A DNA stretch of 5,031 nt from Victivallales bacterium (GTDB lineage Bacteria; Verrucomicrobiota; Lentisphaeria; Oligosphaerales; Oligosphaeraceae), in the NCBI GenBank assembly GCA_017458805.1, contig JAFTAC010000219.1:1-5031 (forward strand). The letters are read 5' to 3'. Each line of letters opens with the position of its first letter. Position 1 is the first letter of the stretch. A program made the position numbers and the translations under genes. Of this stretch, positions 1-4,570 are shown piece by piece. The notes below the pieces were generated by a model. It saw nothing but the letters and a program-made list of their open reading frames with translations, was not told the origin of the DNA and searched no databases.

Positions 1-195
1 ACCAAGCACTACACACATATATCCAAAGAAGCAAAACAGAAGGCCATTGATTCACTTCCCAAGTTGAACGACAATTCGGAAATGACGCTTGAGAGCAAAA
101 GAAAAGTAGTCGAGAGATTCCTTGCAAGTGCATCACAAGAGCAACTAGATTCACTCATAGCGTGTATAGGTGGCTTTGGGAAAAAGGATGAGTAA
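1..195 (+). CDS. Tyrosine recombinase/integrase, C-terminal fragment (5' end outside window)
   Basis: The frame is open from base 1 and stops at TAA 193-195, leaving 64 residues. The fragment starts with a K-H-Y-T-H-I motif followed by an E-A-K-x-x-A-I-x-x-L-P pattern. That is the usual end of phage and XerC/D-type integrases, where the Tyr in the Y-T-H motif is the nucleophile that attacks DNA. Here it would be residue 4 of the fragment (bases 10-12). The upstream Arg and His catalytic residues lie outside the window, so integrity cannot be judged. After the motif comes a polar, probably helical tail ending in Lys-Lys-Asp-Glu. The family is inferred from a short but characteristic motif. The gene suggests that the window belongs to an integrated element. 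It ends 116 bases before the next gene, with no clear terminator in between. Confidence 0.75.
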   Translation, partial: TKHYTHISKEAKQKAIDSLPKLNDNSEMTLESKRKVVERFLASASQEQLDSLIACIGGFGKKDE

Positions 196-258
196 CAGGC
201 ATTTTGAATCTATAAAAAACTCTTTTCTGTGATTTTTGAAAAAACACACTTTATTAAA

Positions 259-287
259 TTGACAAATGTGAAATAATCACATATATT
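259..287 (+). promoter_or_regulatory. Strong sigma-70-type promoter of the rloA-rloB pair
   Basis: TTGACA at 259-264 matches the -35 consensus exactly. TATATT at 282-287 matches the -10 consensus in five of six positions, and the spacer is exactly 17 bp. Transcription would start near 294, giving a short leader with the GGAGG ribosome site at 302-306 and the ATG at 312. The surrounding 196-311 stretch is very AT-rich. Nothing else in that gap was recognised: no tRNA, no clear terminator for the integrase, and no attachment site that can be identified without the other end of the element. Confidence 0.75.
266..282. promoter_or_regulatory. Inverted-repeat operator candidate inside the promoter spacer
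   Basis: ATGTGA (266-271) and TCACAT (277-282) form a perfect 6-bp inverted repeat around a 5-base AT spacer. It starts 2 bp after the -35 box and its last base is the first base of the -10 box. A dimeric DNA-binding protein here would block RNA polymerase. The half sites resemble those of the CRP family (TGTGA/TCACA), but that family uses a 6-base spacer and as an activator binds upstream of -35, so I read it as a repressor site of unknown owner. No regulator gene is visible in the window. Confidence 0.5.
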
Positions 288-301
288 ATTACAAAATAAA
301 C

Positions 302-306
302 GGAGG
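302..306 (+). promoter_or_regulatory. Ribosome binding site deciding the rloA start
   Basis: GGAGG lies 5 bases before the ATG at 312. It is a full Shine-Dalgarno core and fixes the start of the ATPase. It also shows that the host uses classical ribosome binding sites. Confidence 0.85.
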
Positions 307-311
307 ATAGT

Positions 312-1679
312 ATGCTTTTGCGTTTTATATGTGAAAATTTCAAGTCTTTTAGGGATGAAACAGAGTTCAGCATGGCCGCGAGCAAAATCACCCGCCATGC
401 AGGGCATGTCGCGCTTTGTAACGGTAAAAGGATATTGCGCGGCGCATTCATATTCGGGGCAAACGCTGGTGGAAAGTCCAATTTCGTGAAAGCCATAGAC
501 TTCGCAAGACGTGTCGTTGTCGATGGCCTGGAGAGGACTAATTGCGACCGTATGAACTTTCTTCTGTCGCCTTCAGGCAAGGAAAACAAGGTTGGCAGGT
601 TCCAGTTTGATATTTTCACGAACGGCAGATTCTATTCGTATGGTTTTGCCATTGACTATTCTGCCGTCGAGATTGTCGGTGAATGGCTTGTCTCCATGGA
701 GACTCCATCAAACGAAACCTATCTCTTTTCAAGGATGAAAGATGAAACAGGCAATACTGTGATTGAAACCGACTACAATTATCAGGGAGAGGAGAAGAAA
801 AGGTTTGACGTTTACAAGGAGGACATTAAGAAAAGCGGGATGAGACGGACTCTTTTCCTCTCCGATGTCGCCAAGCGGAGTTCCAACGCAGAGGACTTCT
901 CAAGCAGATTCCTTGATGTTTTCCTATGGTTCCAGAGGCTTCTTGTGCTTTTTCCAGAAACTCGCTTCAATGGTATTCCGTCATTTGTCCACGACGACAG
1001 CAGCAGATTGCAGTATTCAGAATGGCTGAATCATTTCGATACGGGAATCGACTCATTGCTGGCGCAGGATGTCAGCATTGACAAATGCTGGGAATATATA
1101 CCCTCTGACATAAGGGAGAATGTCAAGACAGACATATTCAGGATGCTCTCGCTTAATCAGGAGCCTTCGGCCATTGCGTTGAATTGCAGAGGTTCGTATT
1201 ATTGCTTCTACACCACAAGCGAAGGAATCAAGGTCAAGAAGATAGTGGCTGTCCATGGAAGAAACGACATCCCGTTTGAACGCGAAGACGAATCCGATGG
1301 CACACAGAGGTTGTTCGACTTGCTGCCGTTCATTCCGCTTCTCAGAAAGAACGGTGTCGCGATTATTGATGAACTAGACCGCAGTCTTCATACCAAGGCG
1401 ACGCTGGAGTTCATTCGTCTCTTCTATGGAGATGAAGCCAACTCCAATTCTCAGCTGATAGCAACGACGCACGACGGCGAGCTGCTTGACCTTGATCATG
1501 TCAGGCAGGATGAGATATGGTTTGTCGAAAGAAACAACGAGAAATGCTCCTCACTCTATTCGCTGTCAAAGTTCAAGACCAGATTCGACAAGGACATAAA
1601 GAAGGACTACCTTCTTGGTCGTTATGGTGCGCTGCCTATTTTCGGGGAGATTCAGGATGCAGGGGGAGGAGAAGAATGA
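312..1679 (+). CDS. rloA: AAA15-family ATPase, RloA/AbiLi-like (phage defence module, subunit 1)
   Basis: This 455-residue protein is an ABC/SMC-type P-loop ATPase of the AAA15/AAA21 group. The N-terminal E-N-F-K-S-F stretch (8-13) is typical of this family. The Walker A motif is GANAGGKS at 49-56. A signature-like S-D-G-T-Q-R-L sits about 25 residues before the Walker B motif, I-I-D-E at 351-354. It is followed by a D-loop-like L-D-R-S-L-H (355-360) and a switch histidine in T-T-H-D (385-388). All expected ATP-binding and hydrolysis elements are present, so the enzyme looks intact. The middle (about 100-300) is family-specific and has no motif I recognise. It overlaps the next gene by four bases (ATGA), which implies coupled translation. 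In RloA/RloB and the lactococcal AbiL pairs, such an ATPase partners an RloB protein in abortive phage resistance. By analogy it probably senses infection and controls the partner; that role is inferred. Confidence 0.85.
   Translation: MLLRFICENFKSFRDETEFSMAASKITRHAGHVALCNGKRILRGAFIFGANAGGKSNFVKAIDFARRVVVDGLERTNCDRMNFLLSPSGKENKVGRFQFDIFTNGRFYSYGFAIDYSAVEIVGEWLVSMETPSNETYLFSRMKDETGNTVIETDYNYQGEEKKRFDVYKEDIKKSGMRRTLFLSDVAKRSSNAEDFSSRFLDVFLWFQRLLVLFPETRFNGIPSFVHDDSSRLQYSEWLNHFDTGIDSLLAQDVSIDKCWEYIPSDIRENVKTDIFRMLSLNQEPSAIALNCRGSYYCFYTTSEGIKVKKIVAVHGRNDIPFEREDESDGTQRLFDLLPFIPLLRKNGVAIIDELDRSLHTKATLEFIRLFYGDEANSNSQLIATTHDGELLDLDHVRQDEIWFVERNNEKCSSLYSLSKFKTRFDKDIKKDYLLGRYGALPIFGEIQDAGGGEE
1661..1671 (+). 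promoter_or_regulatory. Ribosome binding site setting the rloB start, within the end of rloA
   Basis: A purine run containing GGGGGAGGAG lies inside the last rloA codons, just upstream of the ATG at 1676. It supports that ATG over an in-frame upstream ATG at 1517, which would lie deep inside rloA and add 53 residues that do not resemble the RloB family. Confidence 0.75.
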
Positions 1680-2545
1680 TAGCGAATAAGTACAGGCTCG
1701 CCGCTGCCAAAAGCATGTTCGAGCGTCCTCAAGGCGAAGATTCTCTGGAGCCAAAACGCATTGTATTTCTGTCAACAGAGGGTTTTCTGACGGAACGCTG
1801 TTACTTTAGGAATCTGGACTATTATCTGCGGCAAAACAAGTCGCAAGTCCAGATTCATGTACTCTGTCACCGTAACGATGGACGGAGTTCACCACGCCAA
1901 GTTCTGGATTTGCTTAGCGAATGCAAGGAGATACAGGAGAAGGGCGTTCTTCCGTTCGACGCGATGAACGAGATACAAAAGCACTTTGAAGAAGAGGAAA
2001 TAGATAAGATACTCAGCAATGACTCCTCTATTCCCCAAGAAAGGCGAAAGTTGTTCAGGACGATGCTGTTGAAACTCGGTATAGACTACGACTACCGCTG
2101 TTTTCTCAAAGACCGCGATGAACACTCCGACACCTTTGCAGTCGTGCTGGACAGAGACCAGAAATCACACGAAATGGAAGAACTTGAATATGTCTGGTCG
2201 AAATGCAAGGAACATGGGTTTGGCTTCTATATCACGAATCCATGCTTTGAATTCTGGCTTTTCCTGCATCTCTGGGACGGCACGCCATTGCCCGAAGATG
2301 AAAGAGAAAAGATGTTGGACAATCCCAAAGTCTCAAATCAGCATACTTATATGAGCAGGTTGCTTGGAGAGATGGTCCACCATGCAAAGAAAATTGGCAA
2401 GGAAGACTTCGGCAAATACTATTATGGCAACATTCGGAAGGCCATTGTCAATTCATCATCCTTTGCGACAGAAATAACTTCTATCCTTGTCGAGTTGGGG
2501 ACTAATCTTGGAGACCTCCTTTCTTATTGCCTTGACTCACAGTAG
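1676..2545 (+). CDS. rloB: RloB/AbiLii-like protein with TOPRIM-type acidic motif (phage defence module, subunit 2)
   Basis: This 289-residue protein carries the three landmarks of the RloB family. They are a strand-turn motif S-T-E-G-x-x-T-E-x-x-Y-F at 33-44 (Glu35), V-V-L-D-R-D at 156-161 (Asp159, Asp161), and N-P-C-F-E-F-W at 188-194. Glu plus D-x-D is the arrangement of TOPRIM metal-dependent nucleases, so it is a plausible nuclease effector, though nuclease activity is inferred. The 120-odd residues between Glu35 and Asp159 are longer than in the short RloB proteins I recall and include a charged, Glu-rich helical part around 95-130. I remember AbiLii-like members with a similar region before the D-R-D motif. 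The start at 1676 overlaps the rloA stop by four bases and has its own ribosome site. The pair with rloA matches known RloA/RloB and AbiLi/AbiLii operons. No signal peptide or membrane segment is seen, so it should be cytosolic. Confidence 0.82.
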   Translation: MIANKYRLAAAKSMFERPQGEDSLEPKRIVFLSTEGFLTERCYFRNLDYYLRQNKSQVQIHVLCHRNDGRSSPRQVLDLLSECKEIQEKGVLPFDAMNEIQKHFEEEEIDKILSNDSSIPQERRKLFRTMLLKLGIDYDYRCFLKDRDEHSDTFAVVLDRDQKSHEMEELEYVWSKCKEHGFGFYITNPCFEFWLFLHLWDGTPLPEDEREKMLDNPKVSNQHTYMSRLLGEMVHHAKKIGKEDFGKYYYGNIRKAIVNSSSFATEITSILVELGTNLGDLLSYCLDSQ

Positions 2546-2624
2546 CCATGAAAACCTTGACCAGTGCAGCAACAAGTAACTAACTCAGTATAGTTCAATG
2601 ATTTTCGCATATATATTGCTCCTT

Positions 2625-2649
2625 TGAAAGTGACGTAGATTCGCTTTCA
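2625..2649 (+). other. Stem-loop in the gap between rloB and the clamp gene
   Basis: TGAAAGTGA (2625-2633) and TCGCTTTCA (2641-2649) can pair over nine positions with one G-U, around a 7-base loop. No T-run follows, so it is not a terminator itself. It lies 16 bases upstream of the strong terminator hairpin. The two may together be the 3' end of the rloAB transcript, a leader with two hairpins, or a small RNA. The remaining gap (2546-2624) holds nothing I can call with confidence; a TATATT at 2612-2617 has no fitting -35 box. Confidence 0.4.
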
Positions 2650-2664
2650 CGATTCAATCCGTTC

Positions 2665-2701
2665 AAGCCCATCGTCGCAATTATGCGGCGGTGGGCTTTT
2701 T
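2665..2701 (+). terminator. Intrinsic terminator after rloB, upstream of the clamp gene
   Basis: A 14-bp stem is formed by 2665-2678 and 2685-2698, with only two G-U pairs, six bases of loop (AATTAT), and a T-run at 2697-2701 followed by further T-rich sequence. It is G+C-rich and works only in the + direction, since the reverse strand lacks a T-run. It ends 46 bases before the clamp ATG. It also argues against the in-frame GTG at 2691 as the clamp start, because that codon is inside the stem. Confidence 0.88.
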
Positions 2702-2732
2702 GCATTTTATTTCTACGTTCAACCCTAAACCC

Positions 2733-2739
2733 AAAGGAG
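2733..2739 (+). promoter_or_regulatory. Ribosome binding site of the clamp gene
   Basis: AAAGGAG lies 8 bases before the ATG at 2748. It decides for this start, which also gives an N-terminus (M-K-I-T-V) typical of DnaN proteins. Confidence 0.85.
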
Positions 2740-2747
2740 TTACAACA

Positions 2748-4250
2748 ATGAAAATCACAGTCCTAAAATCCACCGTCGAATCGGCACTCACGCCCATCCT
2801 GAAGATGGTCTCGTGCTCAAAGGTGCCTATCGACTTCCACCCCACTCTCACATTCAAATCCGACAAGCACAGCGTATGGCTCAGATGCGCACTCATGGAC
2901 AACCTGCTTGAGTCCGCAATGCCGGATGCAGTCTGCGATGACAAGAACGCCTCATTCGACGTCAATCTTGAGACGTTCAAGGAGATGGTCGCAAAGCCGA
3001 CGGGAACGCGCCTCTCCATCGAGCAGGATACAGCACACGTCAGAATCAGCCTTGACGACAGGTTCATCGGCTCTCTTGTGCCAATGAAGAGCAAGGAGGT
3101 CAGCCTGTTCGAGATGCCAAAGGAGAACGATTTGACAATCCTACCTACCAACTTCGCGAACTTCCTGATTCAGGCGTTCAGCTGCACAGGAGACGGAAAG
3201 GACAGGCTGGTCCTGTCGGGAGTCAATGTCTCGTCCAAGGGCATAGCCGCAACCGACGGAAAGCAGCTCTTCCATCTGCCTCTGCCACTTCAACTAAAAT
3301 CAGATGTAACAATCCCTCCGTCCAGATGCTATGCGGCACTGAAAGGAATGCGCTGGTTCAGCCTTGCGCACTGGAGGAACGTCTATGGCAATTCGATGTT
3401 CGCCATAGTCGGAGAAGGCTTCAGGTATGTCGCCAAGGCCATCGACGGCACATATCCTAACTACCATCAGGTCATCTCCGCATCGGAGAACGGCGACGTC
3501 ACCTTCACGCTGACGCCAGACGGAGCCAAGAGCCTTTCAGCGTTCATCAACGACGACAAGAACGACGCCTTCTTCGATTTGACCGTCTATCCTGACAAAA
3601 TCGAACTCAGACACGAATACGACGTCACGAGAAAAGGGACTTTCGGGGCAGTCTCCAGGAGTGTGAACCTGCCCTGCAAAGTCAGCCTCAACATCCGCTT
3701 CCTGAGACAGTTCCTCAAAATGGGATTCATGTCAATGTCGCTTTCGTCCAAGTCGCCAAGCCCGCTTATATCAACATCGGGAGTGGGCAAGTATTTGTTC
3801 ATGCCTTGTGGTTCGGCAAATCGAAACTCGGCATCAGCTCCGACACAGGCGGCGACATCGGCACCGCCCCCAGCGCCCAGTCCAAAGCCGTCCGTAAATC
3901 CTGCAACCATTTCAAACACAACAAACAACAAAGCAATTCAAACATTGTCAACCAACAATCAAAAGGAGAAACAGACCATGACACAGACCATCACCGCACC
4001 GACCGCCATCAGACCGACCGCAACCTTCAACGCGCCTGCACCGACAGTCAATCCGACAACCGCTCCAGTCAATCCGCTTGAGGAGACGCTTTCAAGCATC
4101 GCAGCCATGCGCGAGCAGTTGTCGAATCTTGAGGCCCGTCTAATGGAGGCTGGACGAAAGATAAAGGCTGCCCTCGTTGAACAGAAGTTGAAAGAACGCC
4201 AGTACGCAGATGCCAACCGCAAACTGGAGCGCATCCGTCTCGCTGTCTGA
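2748..4250 (+). CDS. DnaN-like DNA sliding clamp with C-terminal linker and coiled-coil extension
   Basis: This 500-residue protein contains a beta-clamp-like part (1 to about 355) and an extra tail. Clamp landmarks are A-A-T-D-G-K-Q-L (167-174), matching the A-T-D-G-H-R-L loop of bacterial DnaN; G-T-Y-P-N-Y-x-x-V-I (234-243), matching G-x-F-P-D-Y; and a K-Y-L-F-M-P end (to 353), matching the Y-V-x-M-P end of DnaN. The clamp part is close to the usual length of about 366 residues, so all three domains are probably present. Such a ring encircles DNA and tethers a polymerase and other partners. It diverges from chromosomal DnaN and sits in mobile-element context, so it is more likely element-encoded than the host clamp. 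After residue 355 comes an Ala/Pro/Ser linker, an Asn/Thr-rich stretch (389-405), and a predicted coiled coil (about 444-500) rich in Leu, Glu, Lys and Arg. An internal start at 3978 may release this tail separately. Confidence 0.78.
   Translation: MKITVLKSTVESALTPILKMVSCSKVPIDFHPTLTFKSDKHSVWLRCALMDNLLESAMPDAVCDDKNASFDVNLETFKEMVAKPTGTRLSIEQDTAHVRISLDDRFIGSLVPMKSKEVSLFEMPKENDLTILPTNFANFLIQAFSCTGDGKDRLVLSGVNVSSKGIAATDGKQLFHLPLPLQLKSDVTIPPSRCYAALKGMRWFSLAHWRNVYGNSMFAIVGEGFRYVAKAIDGTYPNYHQVISASENGDVTFTLTPDGAKSLSAFINDDKNDAFFDLTVYPDKIELRHEYDVTRKGTFGAVSRSVNLPCKVSLNIRFLRQFLKMGFMSMSLSSKSPSPLISTSGVGKYLFMPCGSANRNSASAPTQAATSAPPPAPSPKPSVNPATISNTTNNKAIQTLSTNNQKEKQTMTQTITAPTAIRPTATFNAPAPTVNPTTAPVNPLEETLSSIAAMREQLSNLEARLMEAGRKIKAALVEQKLKERQYADANRKLERIRLAV
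3961..3968 (+). promoter_or_regulatory. Internal ribosome binding site within the clamp gene
   Basis: AAAAGGAG sits 9 bases before an in-frame ATG at 3978. It is as good as the sites of the other genes here. The 50 bases before it (3911-3960) contain only two G and are rich in A and C, like an unstructured leader. This is the appearance of a genuine translation start, although the surrounding frame is open. Confidence 0.6.
3978..4250 (+). CDS. Possible separately translated 90-residue coiled-coil protein, nested in frame with the clamp gene
   Basis: From the ATG at 3978 the frame gives 90 residues that equal residues 411-500 of the clamp protein. The first 33 are Thr/Pro/Ala-rich and probably disordered. 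Residues 34-90 are a charged amphipathic helix with regular Leu/Ile/Ala spacing, likely a coiled coil. No family was recognised. The strong ribosome site and G-poor leader suggest that it is made on its own, either in addition to the full-length clamp or as what was once a separate gene that lost the stop codon before it. Which form dominates cannot be told from sequence. A separate tail could co-assemble with the full-length clamp through the same helix; that is speculation. Confidence 0.5.
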   Translation: MTQTITAPTAIRPTATFNAPAPTVNPTTAPVNPLEETLSSIAAMREQLSNLEARLMEAGRKIKAALVEQKLKERQYADANRKLERIRLAV

Positions 4251-4279
4251 GCGGCGACAAAACCAGAACTGACACAATC

Positions 4280-4306
4280 CCGCCCCTGTCCAGACGGACG
4301 AGGCGG
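4280..4306 (+). other. Hairpin between the clamp gene and the next small gene
   Basis: CCGCC (4280-4284) pairs with GGCGG (4302-4306), and GTCC (4288-4291) with GGAC (4296-4299), around an AGAC loop and a small asymmetric internal loop. The sequence after it (AATTTCGTGTTT) is only mildly T-rich, so it may be a weak terminator, an attenuator or an mRNA-stabilising element. It occupies most of the short gap before the ribosome site at 4319-4322. Confidence 0.4.
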
Positions 4307-4332
4307 AATTTCGTGTTTGGAGAAAAACGCAA

Positions 4333-4536
4333 ATGTCCGAATACCAGATTGTAATAGAGGACACAGTAGTCGATGACTTCACCGTGGAGGCCAACTCGCC
4401 AGAGGAGGCGCAGTCCATAGCCGAACAGATGTACCATGACGGCAGGATTGTCCTTGAAAGCGGCGAGGTGCAGGAGAAGCGCATCGCGGTCAATGGCGAC
4501 GACTGCGAGAACATCATCGACTTCCATCAATTCTAG
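4333..4536 (+). CDS. Small DpnD/PcfM-like protein
   Basis: This 67-residue acidic protein starts at an ATG preceded by GGAG (4319-4322, 10-base spacing). It begins with a beta-strand-like Y-Q-I-V-I-E, then F-T-V-E-A-N-S-P-E-E-A as strand and start of a helix, and a M-Y-H-D-G-R-I-V-L segment. This order (I-x-E, V-E-A-x-S-x-E-E-A, Y-x-x-G-x-I-V-L) fits the DpnD/PcfM family, small proteins from restriction loci and conjugative plasmids or phages whose biochemical role is not known to me. No catalytic residues, signal peptide or membrane segment are seen. It lies in the same direction as the clamp gene, 82 bases downstream, and 34 bases before the next start, so it is probably part of the same operon. 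The family call rests on a short pattern and could be a chance likeness to other small alpha/beta proteins. Confidence 0.65.
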   Translation: MSEYQIVIEDTVVDDFTVEANSPEEAQSIAEQMYHDGRIVLESGEVQEKRIAVNGDDCENIIDFHQF

Positions 4537-4554
4537 CCATGACCACACAAGCAC

Positions 4555-4563
4555 AAAAAGGAG
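4555..4563 (+). promoter_or_regulatory. Ribosome binding site of the Gln/Pro-rich protein gene
   Basis: AAAAAGGAG lies 7 bases before the ATG at 4571. It identifies the start of a gene whose stop is beyond the window. Confidence 0.8.
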
Positions 4564-4570
4564 ATTAAAC

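Noticed and set aside
266..282. CRP-type activator site
   Set aside because: TGTGA and TCACA are separated by 5 instead of 6 bases, and the site lies between -35 and -10, where CRP would not activate. I keep it only as a generic operator candidate.
1517..1675. Upstream in-frame start for the RloB-like gene adding 53 residues
   Set aside because: The extension lies inside the rloA coding region in another frame and shows no family likeness. The ATG at 1676 has a strong ribosome site and the common ATGA overlap.
2543..2551. TAGCCATGA just after two genes (2543-2551 and 4534-4542), each opening a tiny reading frame of 9-11 codons
   Set aside because: Nine shared bases, three of them a stop codon, can occur by chance. 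The tiny frames have no ribosome site of their own and no recognisable product.
2589..2617. Possible promoters upstream of the terminator (TATAGT at 2589, TATATT at 2612)
   Set aside because: Neither has a -35 box at 16-18 bp, nor a TG extension. AT-rich matches of this kind are expected by chance.
2691..2747. GTG start at 2691 extending the clamp protein by 19 residues
   Set aside because: The codon is inside the terminator stem, and the ATG at 2748 has a well-spaced AAAGGAG.
3806..4081. 91-residue + strand frame overlapping the clamp linker
   Set aside because: Its composition (many His, Asp, Arg, Thr) is what the +1 or +2 reading of a low-complexity Ala/Pro/Thr linker yields. It has no ribosome site and no conserved pattern.
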